Part shown: positions 19,764 through 28,436 of the stretch, one piece after another | Numbering within the stretch: the stretch's first letter is position 1 | How the letters are laid out: each line of letters begins with the position of its first letter | Assembly: GCA_965530755.1 (NCBI GenBank) | Contig: CBESNA010000018.1 | Location: forward strand, 1-64,000 | Direction: 5' to 3' | Source: SZUA-35 sp965530755 | GTDB taxonomy: Bacteria > Actinomycetota > Acidimicrobiia > Acidimicrobiales > SZUA-35 | Length of the DNA: 64,000 nt | The notes under the pieces: generated by a model | Told to the model about the DNA's origin: nothing | What the model saw: only the letters and a program-made list of their open reading frames with translations | Database searches by the model: none | Translations under genes and position numbers: made by a program

Positions 19764-20576
19764 TCAGCGGTGCGACTCGACCACCGCAAGGGCCTCCGCC
19801 GTCGCCGCAACGTCGTGTACTCGCACCATGTCGACACCGGCCAGAGCGGCCTGGCAGGCGGTCGCGACCGAACCCTCGAGGCGATTGTCGGCAGCCACTG
19901 ACTCGACGCCGTCCGATCTTGCGAGCAGCGTGCCCAGCATCGCTTTCCGGCTGGTGCCGACCACGACCGGATGGCCGGAGTCGACGAATCGGCCGATCGA
20001 AGCGAGAAGGGCCAGATTGTGTTCGAGCTTCTTGCCGAATCCGAATCCTGGATCAATCCACACGTGATCGACGCCGAATGCCCGGGCACTGTCCGCTCGA
20101 TCAACGAGATACGCCAATACGTCGTCGACCACCGAGACATACGACGGGTCGGATTGCATCGTCTCCGGCACCCCCCGCATGTGCATGGCGATCCATCCGA
20201 CTCCGACATCGGCTGCCACCTCCGCCAGCGACGCCGACACGTCGTTGAGGACCACCGCCCCGGCCTTCACTGCGGCCCGGGCCACCGCCTCGTGGCGTGT
20301 GTCGATCGAAACGGGACAGAACTCGGAGATCGCCTCGATGACAGGCACCACTCGCTGCAGCTCCATCTCGATGGGCACCGGGGCCGCTCCCGGACGTGTC
20401 GATTCTCCTCCGACATCGATGAGATCGGCCCCCTCGAGGACCATCGCCCTTGCCCGCGCGATGGCAGTGTCGACATCGAGGTTGGCTCCTCCATCGCTGA
20501 ACGAATCAGGGGTGACGTTGAGGATCCCGAGGACGAGAGGACGACGACGATCAGGGTCCGTGACGAGCTTCATCAT
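19764..20576 (-). CDS. folP: Dihydropteroate synthase
   Basis: FolP joins hydroxymethyl-dihydropterin pyrophosphate with p-aminobenzoate; it is the sulfonamide target. The 270-residue TIM barrel shows LGILNVTPDSFSDGG (16-30), DVGGESTRPGA (near 54-64), IDTRHEAVA, LNDVSA (near 112), GFGFGKK (near 180) and VRVHDV near the end. It overlaps tilS by four bases (ATGA at 20573-20576). A 99-base gap separates its stop from the phosphatase-like gene. Confidence 0.97.
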   Translation of the reverse strand: MMKLVTDPDRRRPLVLGILNVTPDSFSDGGANLDVDTAIARARAMVLEGADLIDVGGESTRPGAAPVPIEMELQRVVPVIEAISEFCPVSIDTRHEAVARAAVKAGAVVLNDVSASLAEVAADVGVGWIAMHMRGVPETMQSDPSYVSVVDDVLAYLVDRADSARAFGVDHVWIDPGFGFGKKLEHNLALLASIGRFVDSGHPVVVGTSRKAMLGTLLARSDGVESVAADNRLEGSVATACQAALAGVDMVRVHDVAATAEALAVVESHR

Positions 20577-21442
20577 TCGACTCGCAGGACCCCAGCGGTC
20601 CGCCTGATCGTCCGTCCACCACTGATCTGGCAGCTCGTCGTGCCACCACGGACGACGGCCAAAACTCGCTCGAGCTCGGCTGCAGAAGGGGCGTACCCTT
20701 CTTCGTTGGTGAGCCAGCGCCTGAGCGCCGTTGCGGCAATGACAGCCGGAAGTGCTCGCAGACCCGCAGCGTCGGTCGGGTCGACACCGTCTGCCAATCG
20801 ACGGAATTCGTCGGCGCCCTCACGAGCCACGTCGGCACTCCGGTTCAGCAATGGGACGACATCTCGATCGCTGATGTCCGCCATCAACGGCAACAGCTCG
20901 TGGCGCACCCGGTTGCGGACGAACCGCATGTCCTGATTCGACGGGTCGTCGACTGTCGAGATCGACAACTCAGCACACAGCCGCGCTGTCTCGCGACGCC
21001 TCAGCGCGAGAATCGGGTGACGGTGACCCGGTGTCATCGCTGCGAGACCGTCGAGACCAGCCCCTCGCATCATGTTGACCAGCACCGTTTCGGCCTGATC
21101 GTCGGCGGTGTGGCCCGTCATTGCATCAGGGCCGAGGATGTCGTGGCGCGCACGACGAGCTCTGGCCTCCAGGTCGCCACCAGGAGGGACCTGCGCCCGC
21201 TCGGCGCGGAACGACGCGCCGAATCGATCAGCGACGGCCCTCACGATGCCGGCCTCGCCAGTCGCTTCGGGTCGAAGGCCGTGGTCGACATGAACGGCGG
21301 TGACGTCGAGATCGACGGCCACGGCCAGAACGAGAAGGGCCGTCGAATCTGCGCCACCGGAGACCGCACAGACGACGGAGGTCCCTGCCTCCGGGAAGTC
21401 GCAACGATCGAGCAGCGAGGCCACCAGGGCATCGCCAGACAC
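20573..21442 (-). CDS. tilS: tRNA(Ile)-lysidine synthetase
   Basis: TilS puts lysidine on C34 of the tRNA-Ile that reads AUA. The protein carries the PP-loop CAVSGGADSTALLV near the N-terminus, VHVDHGLRPEA, GHTADDQAETVLVN and the DDPSNQDMRFVRNRVRHELLP segment. I chose GTG 21442 (8 bases after the upstream stop), giving 289 residues; an in-frame ATG 33 codons upstream would overlap the zincin gene heavily and adds no family sequence. The C-terminal part is short, as in many actinobacteria. Confidence 0.9.
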   Translation of the reverse strand: MSGDALVASLLDRCDFPEAGTSVVCAVSGGADSTALLVLAVAVDLDVTAVHVDHGLRPEATGEAGIVRAVADRFGASFRAERAQVPPGGDLEARARRARHDILGPDAMTGHTADDQAETVLVNMMRGAGLDGLAAMTPGHRHPILALRRRETARLCAELSISTVDDPSNQDMRFVRNRVRHELLPLMADISDRDVVPLLNRSADVAREGADEFRRLADGVDPTDAAGLRALPAVIAATALRRWLTNEEGYAPSAAELERVLAVVRGGTTSCQISGGRTIRRTAGVLRVE

Positions 21443-21450
21443 GGGCTCGG

Positions 21451-22560
21451 TCAGGAGCCGGTCGAGGCGGTCATGCGGCTGATCCACAGCTCCGGCAACC
21501 GGATCTCGTCGATGGCCGGCAAGGCATCCGGGCCGGTCCACACTTGATCGAACAACTCTCGCCCACCAGCGAACTCGACGGCGTGGATGAACTTCTGGCC
21601 CTCTTCGTACTGCGCCAGCTTGGCCTCGAACCCGAGCAGGCGCTGGATGATCTTGGTCGGTCCGGATCCGGCGTTGCGGCGCTTCGTGAAAACACGAGCG
21701 AAACGCGGTTGCGACGGAATCTGGTCGCGGCCAGCCCGGCTCATCGTGACGTCGCCGTGACCTTCGAGCAGACTCATCAGCCCACTGACCTTGTCGAGCG
21801 TCTCGCGCTGCTTCGGCGAGGCCAGGAGCTGCTGGAGACCACCGTCGGTGAGTCCTTCGATACCGGCTCGCTTCTTCTCGATGGCCGACTTGGCGGCGTC
21901 GATGAAGCGGCTCGGATCGGGATCGACATCATCCATGAGCTCGTTGACGAGCGAGAGGAAGTACGGACGGAGCCAGGGAACTGCGGTGAACTGCGCCCGA
22001 TGGGTGCATTCGTGGATCGCGATCCAGAGTCGGAACTCCTTCGGCGGGAACCCGTAGCGCTTCTCGATGGAGAGCACGTTCGGACCGACGTAGTAGACGA
22101 GGTCCTGCGACTCGGGGTTCTCGTCCTCGATGATCAGCAGGTCGTACTGACCAATGACCCGGCCGGACATCCAGCCGAGCAGCGCACCGACCTCGGCACC
22201 GGCGAACTTCGGGCCGACCTTCTCTGAGACTGGTTCGAGGACGCTCGCGATCGCTGCCCCGATCCGCGACGGCTCATCGTCAGAGGGCTGGTTGAGTTTC
22301 TCGAGCAACGGGCGTGTGAGTCGATCGAAGCTCGCCAGGTTTGCGTCGACCCAACCGGCACGGTCAGTGACACGACCACGAGCCGGGCCGGCCAGTGAGA
22401 CGAGACCGGTCTCCGCTGCGACGAGGTCCTCTGCCTGGCTGGTGAGCGAGATCATGTCGGTTGCCAGCGTCTCGAGCGCGCCGCGGTCGACATCGGCGTC
22501 GGAGTTTCCGATCTTCGCCGCGACTCGGCGGGCGGTGCCCCAATCGACCGAGACGCCCAT
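21451..22560 (-). CDS. Zincin-like metalloprotease of the actinobacterial F420-associated family
   Basis: A 369-residue mostly helical protein with the zinc site HECTH (in LWIAIHECTHRAQF, near 185-198) and a downstream LLEGHGDVTMS (near 270) that can supply the third ligand. It belongs to the zinc-dependent metalloprotease family described as associated with coenzyme F420 biosynthesis because it co-occurs with F420 genes; no F420 genes are adjacent here. Its ATG directly abuts the stop of the small membrane protein (zero spacing) and tilS follows after 8 bases. Substrates are not known. Confidence 0.85.
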   Translation of the reverse strand: MGVSVDWGTARRVAAKIGNSDADVDRGALETLATDMISLTSQAEDLVAAETGLVSLAGPARGRVTDRAGWVDANLASFDRLTRPLLEKLNQPSDDEPSRIGAAIASVLEPVSEKVGPKFAGAEVGALLGWMSGRVIGQYDLLIIEDENPESQDLVYYVGPNVLSIEKRYGFPPKEFRLWIAIHECTHRAQFTAVPWLRPYFLSLVNELMDDVDPDPSRFIDAAKSAIEKKRAGIEGLTDGGLQQLLASPKQRETLDKVSGLMSLLEGHGDVTMSRAGRDQIPSQPRFARVFTKRRNAGSGPTKIIQRLLGFEAKLAQYEEGQKFIHAVEFAGGRELFDQVWTGPDALPAIDEIRLPELWISRMTASTGS

Positions 22561-22692
22561 CTATTGCTTCTTCGGGTAGCGGGGGCTCTCGACCTTGGCG
22601 AAGTAGCCGACGACCACAGCCAGAATCGTCGCCAACGTACCGATGGCGAGGAAGAGGCCGATCCAGAAATGCCAGATGACAGCGAGCATCAT
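22561..22692 (-). CDS. Small single-helix membrane protein (43 residues)
   Basis: Reading the minus strand from ATG 22692 gives a 43-residue protein that opens MMLAVIWHFWIGLF and ends KVESPRYPKKQ. It has one long hydrophobic helix (about residues 2-32) and a basic tail. The stop touches the start of the zincin gene exactly. Small proteins of this size and position precede this metalloprotease in other actinobacteria as far as I recall. It may anchor or regulate the peptidase; that is inference. Confidence 0.65.
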   Translation of the reverse strand: MMLAVIWHFWIGLFLAIGTLATILAVVVGYFAKVESPRYPKKQ

Positions 22693-22706
22693 GTGAGTCT
22701 AGGCGT

Positions 22707-22964
22707 TCAGCTGTCGAGCGCGTGAAGCGCGTCGAGCACGCGATCTCGAAGGCCGCTCGGCAGTTCGGTACGGCACTTCTGGCTCACGACGGTCTTCAGC
22801 TCACCGTGGAACTCGAACGCATCGAGACAGGGTGCACAGGCATCGAGGTGGCTGCTGATCGACGCCCGCTTGGCATCGGTGAGCTCACCATCGAGAAACT
22901 CGTACAGCTCTTCGACGGCCGCCTTGCAGTCGGTCGAGTTTGCAGAACACGGATCTTGGGTCAT
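22707..22964 (-). CDS. rsrA: Anti-sigma factor of the RsrA/RshA type
   Basis: An 85-residue zinc-binding anti-sigma factor that holds SigR until disulfide stress oxidises its thiols. It shows the ZAS motif HxxxCxxC as HLDACAPC (near 43-50), preceded by VEELYEFLDGEL, plus further cysteines near the N- and C-termini (Cys6, Cys13, Cys69). The start overlaps the sigR stop by four bases (ATGA), the usual sigR-rsrA coupling. A mycothiol-linked thiol system is implied for the organism. Confidence 0.93.
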   Translation of the reverse strand: MTQDPCSANSTDCKAAVEELYEFLDGELTDAKRASISSHLDACAPCLDAFEFHGELKTVVSQKCRTELPSGLRDRVLDALHALDS

Positions 22965-23578
22965 GAGCTCGGCATCGTGGAGTGGCTTTCGGGGACACTG
23001 TCGACAGTGGGCTCAGGATCCGGAGGATCGGCAAGCCCTCGAGCGACGGCAAAGTCATACAACTCTCGCTGCAGCGTTTTTCTTCCACGATGGAGACGAC
23101 TCATGACGGTGCCGATCGGGATGTCGAGCATCTCGGCGATCTCCTTGTAGGCGAATCCCTCGACGTCGGCCAACAACACGGCGGCTCGATAATTGTCCGA
23201 CAAGGCGTCCATCGCCGCCACGACCTCCGCCTCGGAGAACAGATCCATGAGCTCGTCCTCGGCGCTGCGGCCAAGCGTGCCGGGCGTCGCGAGCTTCTTG
23301 TAGAGGTAGAGATCACCGATGTCGTCGAGTTCTGTCTCCTCAGGGCGCCGCTGCTTCGCCCGATAGCGATTGATCTGGGAGTTGGTCAGGATCCGGAAGA
23401 GCCACGCCCGCAAGTTGGTTCCCGCGGTGTAGGACTCGTAGCTGCGGAACGCCTTGAGGTAGGTCTCCTGAACGAGATCCTCGGCGTCGGCCGAATTTCT
23501 CGTGAGCCGGAGGGCGTGGGAGTACAACGCCGGCATGAACTCTTCGGTGTCCTCGACAAACGTCGCGCGATCAGCCAC
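22961..23578 (-). CDS. sigR: ECF sigma factor of the SigR/SigH family
   Basis: A 205-residue ECF sigma factor for the redox/disulfide-stress regulon. Region 2 shows HALRLTRNSADAEDLVQETYLKAFRSYESY and NLRAWLFRILTNSQINRYR; region 4 shows LSDNYRAAVLLADVEGFAYKEIAEML and PIGTVMSRLHRGRKTL. The start is a GTG six bases behind TAGGGT. It is translationally coupled to rsrA. No clear GGAAT-N18-GTT SigR-type promoter was seen in the short upstream gap. Confidence 0.95.
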   Translation of the reverse strand: MADRATFVEDTEEFMPALYSHALRLTRNSADAEDLVQETYLKAFRSYESYTAGTNLRAWLFRILTNSQINRYRAKQRRPEETELDDIGDLYLYKKLATPGTLGRSAEDELMDLFSEAEVVAAMDALSDNYRAAVLLADVEGFAYKEIAEMLDIPIGTVMSRLHRGRKTLQRELYDFAVARGLADPPDPEPTVDSVPESHSTMPSS

Positions 23579-23584
23579 TGGTGG

Positions 23585-23590
23585 ACCCTA
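23585..23590 (-). promoter_or_regulatory. -10 box of sigR
   Basis: TAGGGT on the minus strand, six bases before the GTG at 23578, between the gene and tRNA-Thr. It looks like a housekeeping rather than a SigR-type promoter. Confidence 0.45.
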
Positions 23591-23653
23591 CCGAACCGGA
23601 GTGACACCCCAGGCACCGAGCGAGGCAGCGATGCGTGCGGGGCAGTGCTGACG

Positions 23654-23726
23654 AGCCCGGACCGAGAATCGAACTCGGGACCTTTTCATTACGAGTGAAA
23701 CGCTCTACCGACTGAGCTATCCGGGC
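23654..23726 (-). tRNA. tRNA-Thr (anticodon CGU)
   Basis: A full cloverleaf reads on the minus strand: acceptor GCCCGGA paired with TCCGGGC, D-arm TAGCTCAGTCGGTAGAGC, anticodon arm TTTCA-CTCGTAA-TGAAA with anticodon CGT, and T-arm with loop TTCGATT. CCA is not encoded. It decodes ACG. Confidence 0.97.
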
Positions 23727-23787
23727 AAGCCGAGCACTCTAGCGGTGTTGGACCGCTTGCGAAATGCCGTTCCGTCGTCGAGTCGAA

Positions 23788-24873
23788 TCAGCCACGCAGC
23801 GACGCGAGATCAAGAAGAAGCGACTGGAGCATCAGGGGTTCGTTCGGGTTGCGACGGATGGCCTCGACCGCGCGTTGTACTGCCGCGAGGGATTCGGTTG
23901 ACGCGTCGTGGCTGGACTCGATCAAGCGGTCGCGATATCGATGCGACAGTGTGGCCAAACCGAAGATCAGCTCATCGACCCGCAGTTTGCGTATCTCTCG
24001 CTTCTGCTTGGCCACGAGGGTGCTGCGCCCTGATCCACGTTCGCCGGTCAGCTCGACGCGTGCATCGAGCTCCTCCAGCTGGGTCTGGTGTTGGACCTCG
24101 AGCGGCTCCTGCGCTGCATCCATGGCCTCGCGAACTTGCTGGACGAGCTCGACCACCATCGAACCCGTGCCGTCGAGGCGATCGGGAATCGTGCGCCAGA
24201 GCTCGGCTCGTTCGGCGAGAGCGTCGTCGGTGGCGAGCAGCTTGGCCCGTTCGAAGTCGCCATTGGCCGCCGCTGCTGCTGCTTTCGCTCTGCCCGGCGG
24301 CACTCCGGCCGCAAAGAGCGACGTCTCGATGATCTGGGTCGAGATCGGCGAGAACTCCACCGGAACGCAGCGGCTGGCGATCGTGACGATCTCGGGTGGT
24401 ACCTCCTGCGCGAGGAGCACGAAGATCGCGGTTGCCGGTGGCTCCTCGATGATCTTCAACACCTTGCCGATCGACGCCTCATTGATCAGCTCGATCGACG
24501 GCACCACGATCACCTTGCGTGCGCCCTCCACCGGCGAGGTCGACGCTTGGCGGATGATCTCCTCGGCGTCGGAGACCGTGAGGAACGCGCTCTCGGGATC
24601 GATCATCACGAGATCGGGATGACTCGCAGCCAGGGCGAGACGGCGATGTCGAGAGGCCGCCGCCGTGTCGCCTGCTGCTACGGCATCGCTCGACAGGAGC
24701 AGGGCAGCGAAACCCAGCGCGGCCCTGGTGGTCCCGGCACCCGGACTCCCGAGGAACAGGTACGCATGCACGGGGGCCGTGGCTGCGGCATCGAGCCGGG
24801 CGGTGGCCACGTCCTGACCGACCACCTCTGACCAGACGTCCGGCAGCGTCCCTGCGTCGTCGACGAGAGTCAC
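23788..24873 (-). CDS. holB: DNA polymerase III delta-prime subunit
   Basis: This clamp-loader subunit is an AAA+ protein without ATPase activity. The 361-residue sequence has VVGQDVATARLDAA, a P-loop-like GSPGAGTT in which the catalytic Lys is Thr, consistent with delta-prime, then KVIVVPSIELINEASIGKVLKIIEEPPATAIFVLL and SRCVPVEFSP. It overlaps tmk by four bases (ATGA at 24870-24873), the common tmk-holB order. The zinc-binding cysteines of DnaX are absent, which argues against a gamma/tau subunit. Confidence 0.92.
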   Translation of the reverse strand: MTLVDDAGTLPDVWSEVVGQDVATARLDAAATAPVHAYLFLGSPGAGTTRAALGFAALLLSSDAVAAGDTAAASRHRRLALAASHPDLVMIDPESAFLTVSDAEEIIRQASTSPVEGARKVIVVPSIELINEASIGKVLKIIEEPPATAIFVLLAQEVPPEIVTIASRCVPVEFSPISTQIIETSLFAAGVPPGRAKAAAAAANGDFERAKLLATDDALAERAELWRTIPDRLDGTGSMVVELVQQVREAMDAAQEPLEVQHQTQLEELDARVELTGERGSGRSTLVAKQKREIRKLRVDELIFGLATLSHRYRDRLIESSHDASTESLAAVQRAVEAIRRNPNEPLMLQSLLLDLASLRG

Positions 24874-25529
24874 GATGGCCGACCGACCGTGGCCGGGTCC
24901 GAGGTTTCGTCGAACCGGGCGGTCACGGCGGCCCAGACCGACGCAGCCACTTGGTCGATGGAACGCGTCGCATCGATCACGACCCAGCCGCGGGGATCGT
25001 CGGCTGCCAATGCATCGAAGGTGGACGCAACCCGAGCGTGGAACTCGTCGACCTCGGACTCGAGACGATCCAGAGCGCGTGACCGACGCGCTGCCGCCGC
25101 ATCAGCCGGGCAATCGAGCAGAAGGACCAGATCCGGCCACAAACCGTCGAGTGCCCAGTCGTTCACCGTCCGCACCGCGTCGACGCCCAGGGCCCTACCT
25201 CCACCCTGGTAGGCCAACGACGAGTACGCCGTTCGGTCCGAGATCACGTGGTGACCCGCGACAAGGGCCGGCCTGACGACCTCGTCCATGTGTTGGGCCC
25301 GGTCGGCTGCCATCAGCAGCGTCTCGGCCCGCTCTCCGACTGGCGCCTGATCGACGTCGAGCAACAACCGGCGAAGCTCGCGGCCGAGAGCGGTGGCACC
25401 CGGCTCGTGGGTGACGACAGGCGAGCCATTTCCCTCGGCATCGAGCTCGCTGAGCGCACGCGCCAACAGGCGGACCTGGGTGCTCTTCCCCGATCCCTCG
25501 CCCCCCTCGAATGCGATGTAGAGCGCCAC
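24870..25529 (-). CDS. tmk: Thymidylate kinase
   Basis: Tmk phosphorylates dTMP to dTDP. The 219-residue protein shows the P-loop FEGGEGSGKSTQ (7-18), THEPG (near 40), the substrate motif ISDRTAYSSLAYQG (near 95) and a C-terminal helix. The start is GTG 25529. It lies 24 bases downstream of the topA stop and is coupled to holB. Confidence 0.96.
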   Translation of the reverse strand: MALYIAFEGGEGSGKSTQVRLLARALSELDAEGNGSPVVTHEPGATALGRELRRLLLDVDQAPVGERAETLLMAADRAQHMDEVVRPALVAGHHVISDRTAYSSLAYQGGGRALGVDAVRTVNDWALDGLWPDLVLLLDCPADAAAARRSRALDRLESEVDEFHARVASTFDALAADDPRGWVVIDATRSIDQVAASVWAAVTARFDETSDPATVGRPS

Positions 25530-25553
25530 GGTCGAACTCTAGGAGGCGACGCC

Positions 25554-28340
25554 CTAGAAGGCGTCGTCGTCCGACGAGCTGACCGAGTCGATCGCCGATT
25601 TCACCGAGCCGGTCGGCTCGACGGCGTTGGCGGCGTTGGCCTTCGACGACGCGGCCTTCTTTGTCGCCTTCTTCTTCGTCGCCTTCTTCTTGGTGGCCTT
25701 CTTCTTCGTCGCCTTCTTCTTGGTGGCCTTCTTCTTCTTTTTGGCCGGTCCCTTTGCTCGGCGATCGGCGAGCAACTCGGACGCCCGCTCGTCGGTCAGG
25801 GTCTCGATCTCGTCGCCCTTGCGCAGGCTGGCGTTCGTCTCACCATCGGTGACATACGGGCCGAAGCGGCCCTCCTTGAGCACCATGGGCTTGTCGGAGG
25901 CAGGATCGATACCCATCTCCTTGAGTGGCGGCTTGGCCGCACCCTGACCGCGACGACGCTTCGGCTGGGCCATCACTTCGACTGCCTTCGGCAAGTCGAT
26001 GGTGAGCAGATCCTCCTCGACATCGAGGCTGCGGCTGTCGTTCTTGATCGTGCCGTCTTCTTGGGGGATCGCCTTCTGGATGTACGGCCCGTAGCGACCG
26101 TTGTAGGCAGTGATCTCGCCGCCGTCGGCCGGATCGGTACCGATGAGTCGGGGCAGCGTGAGCAGCTTGACGGCTTGCTCGAGCGTGACCGCAGCCGGCT
26201 CCATCGTCTTGAACAACGAGGCGGTCAGCGGCTTCTCACCGGTCTCGTCGTCGTGATCGCCCATCTGAACGTATGGACCGAAGCGTCCCGCCTTCACCTC
26301 TACGTCGAGGCCGGTGTCCGGGTGTTGTCCGAGGACGCGATCGTCCTTCGGTGCTTTGATCAGTTCGAGCGCCTTTTCGAGCGTGAGATCAGCCGGCGGC
26401 AGATCTTCGGGGATCGACGCCCGGTCCTCGCCGTGTTCGAGGTAAGGCCCGTAGCGACCGACGCGAGCCACGACGGCGACCCCGTCCTCATCGGCGCCGA
26501 CGAGGATCGAGTTGACGGCGCGAGCGTCGATGTCACCCAAGCGATCGTTGACCTTGTCGTGCAAACCCGGCTCATCGCCGACGCCGAAGTAGAAGTCCCT
26601 CAGGTACGGGATGGTCTCGGCCACGCCATCAGCAATGGAGTCGAGGTCGTCCTCCATTCGGGCAGTGAAGGCGTAGTCGACCAGATCGGGGAAGTGCTGT
26701 TCGAGCAAGGTGATCACGGCAAACGCCTTGAAGCTCGGGACGAGCGCCGTGCCCTTCTTCCACACGTATTCGCGAGCTTGGATCGTGCCCATGATCGAGG
26801 CGTAGGTCGACGGGCGACCAACGCGCAGCTCCTCGAGCTTCGCCACCAGCGATGCCTCGGTGTAGCGCGACGGCGGCTGGGTGTCATGGCCGGCGGCCTC
26901 GATGGTGCCGAGCTGCGCGCTGTCGCCCTGCTCGAGCGGAGGCAGCAACTGTTCCTTGGCGTCGTCGTCGTCAGCGTCCTCGTCCTTCGACTCGGAATAG
27001 ACACTGAGGAAACCCTGATGCTTGATGACGGTGCCGGCGGTCGAGAAGACCGTGTCGCGACCGTCGGCTGCGATGACCCCCAGCCGGAGCGTGACCGTTT
27101 CACCGGTGGCATCGGTCATCTGCGAGGCGACCGTGCGCTGCCAGATGAGTTCGTAGACCTGACGATCCTGGGTGCTCAGTTCTCCTGCCACCTCTTCTGG
27201 CGTCCGGAAGCGGTCGCCGGCGGGGCGGATGGCTTCGTGAGCTTCCTGGGCGCCCTTGTCGCGGCTCTTGTAGGTGCGGGGTTCGTCCGGCAGGAAGTCG
27301 TTGCCGTAACGCTCGAGGATCTGGTTGCGAGCCGCGGTGACCGCCGTATCCGACAGCGTCGTGCTGTCGGTTCGCATGTAGGTGATGAACCCTCGTTCGT
27401 AGAGACCCTGCGCCACTCGCATCGATTGGGCCGACGAGAGACGCAACTTCCGAGACGCCTCCTGTTGGTAGCTGGACGTGATGAACGGAGCCGCTGGTCG
27501 GCGTCGATAAGGCTTGGCTTCACGCGACCGCACTTCGGCTGGACGATTCTCGAGTGACTCAGCCAGCGCCGCCGCCGCCGCTTCGTCGAGATGCACAGCG
27601 TCGGCACGGGTGAGCACACCCTGCTGGGTGAAGTCGCGCCCACTCGCCACACGCTTGCCCTCGACCTCGAGGAGCATGGCGGTGAAGGGTTTGTCGGCCG
27701 AATCTGCATCGAAGGTGCCCTTGAGATCCCAGTAGTTGGCCGACCGGAACGCCATGCGCTCCCGTTCACGTTCCACGACGATCCGGGTGGCGACGCTCTG
27801 CACTCGGCCGGCAGAAAGCCCCTGCATGACCTTCTTCCAGAGAACTGGCGACACCTCGTAGCCGTAGAGCCGGTCGAGCAGTCGTCGTGCTTCCTGGGCA
27901 TCGACCAGCTGGCGGTTGAGATCGCCGGGCGAGTCGATGGCGCGCTGAATGGCTTCTGGTGTGATCTCGGTGAAGACGATTCGCTTGACCGGAACCGTTG
28001 GGTTCAGAACCTCGAGCAGATGCCAGGCGATGGCCTCTCCCTCGCGATCCTTATCGGTTGCGAGCACGAGCTCGCTCGCATTCTTCATCATCGCCTTGAG
28101 CTTTCGGACCTGATCCTTCTTCTCGGCGGTGACGATGTAGAGCGGTTTGAAGTCGTTGTCGACGTCGATGCCGAGGCGGGCCCACTTCTCGCCCTTGTGG
28201 GTCGCCGGGACATCGGCCGCATTCCGAGGGAGATCTCGGACGTGTCCAATCGACGATTCGACCATGTAATCGTCGCCGAGATACTCCGCGAGTTTGACCG
28301 CTTTCGCTGGGCTCTCGACAATCACCAGAGGTTGTGCCAC
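25554..28340 (-). CDS. topA: DNA topoisomerase I with lysine-repeat tail
   Basis: TopA relaxes negative supercoils. The 928-residue protein has the TOPRIM segment VIVESPAKA (7-15), DKDREGEAIAWH (near 115), the active-site motif GFITYMRTDST (Tyr near 316) and four C-terminal FGPY-type repeats (RYGPYLEHG, RFGPYVQMG, RYGPYIQKA, RFGPYVTDG) instead of zinc ribbons, as in actinobacteria. It ends in a KKKAT repeat tail followed by an acidic end. The start is a GTG seven bases behind TACCCT (28353-28348). Confidence 0.97.
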   Translation of the reverse strand: MAQPLVIVESPAKAVKLAEYLGDDYMVESSIGHVRDLPRNAADVPATHKGEKWARLGIDVDNDFKPLYIVTAEKKDQVRKLKAMMKNASELVLATDKDREGEAIAWHLLEVLNPTVPVKRIVFTEITPEAIQRAIDSPGDLNRQLVDAQEARRLLDRLYGYEVSPVLWKKVMQGLSAGRVQSVATRIVVERERERMAFRSANYWDLKGTFDADSADKPFTAMLLEVEGKRVASGRDFTQQGVLTRADAVHLDEAAAAALAESLENRPAEVRSREAKPYRRRPAAPFITSSYQQEASRKLRLSSAQSMRVAQGLYERGFITYMRTDSTTLSDTAVTAARNQILERYGNDFLPDEPRTYKSRDKGAQEAHEAIRPAGDRFRTPEEVAGELSTQDRQVYELIWQRTVASQMTDATGETVTLRLGVIAADGRDTVFSTAGTVIKHQGFLSVYSESKDEDADDDDAKEQLLPPLEQGDSAQLGTIEAAGHDTQPPSRYTEASLVAKLEELRVGRPSTYASIMGTIQAREYVWKKGTALVPSFKAFAVITLLEQHFPDLVDYAFTARMEDDLDSIADGVAETIPYLRDFYFGVGDEPGLHDKVNDRLGDIDARAVNSILVGADEDGVAVVARVGRYGPYLEHGEDRASIPEDLPPADLTLEKALELIKAPKDDRVLGQHPDTGLDVEVKAGRFGPYVQMGDHDDETGEKPLTASLFKTMEPAAVTLEQAVKLLTLPRLIGTDPADGGEITAYNGRYGPYIQKAIPQEDGTIKNDSRSLDVEEDLLTIDLPKAVEVMAQPKRRRGQGAAKPPLKEMGIDPASDKPMVLKEGRFGPYVTDGETNASLRKGDEIETLTDERASELLADRRAKGPAKKKKKATKKKATKKKATKKKATKKKATKKAASSKANAANAVEPTGSVKSAIDSVSSSDDDAF
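25661..25742. repeat. 15/30-bp tandem repeat encoding the TopA Lys-rich tail
   Basis: Units of the form GCCTTCTTCTTSGTS recur about five times with a 15-base period, alternating two versions, giving KKATK-type repeats. This low-complexity tail is common in actinobacterial TopA and its copy number likely varies between strains. Confidence 0.8.
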
Positions 28341-28347
28341 GTCCGGC

Positions 28348-28353
28348 AGGGTA
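28348..28353 (-). promoter_or_regulatory. -10 box of topA
   Basis: TACCCT on the minus strand, seven bases before GTG 28340. The 96-base gap to nhaA holds nothing else that I recognise. Confidence 0.45.
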
Positions 28354-28436
28354 GGAACTCCAAACGCAAATCGGCCAGATGGCGCCGAATCAGCGAGCCG
28401 ATGTCAGCAAAGAGCCCGCCAGACCCAGAGCCGATC

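Noticed and set aside
23579..23650. A SigR-type autoregulatory promoter
   Set aside because: No GGAAT with a GTT at the right spacing was found upstream of sigR; a plain TAGGGT box fits better.
25248..27557. A 769-residue plus-strand open frame over tmk/topA
   Set aside because: Antisense to topA and tmk; sequence is low-complexity Arg/Leu/Gly without family signature.
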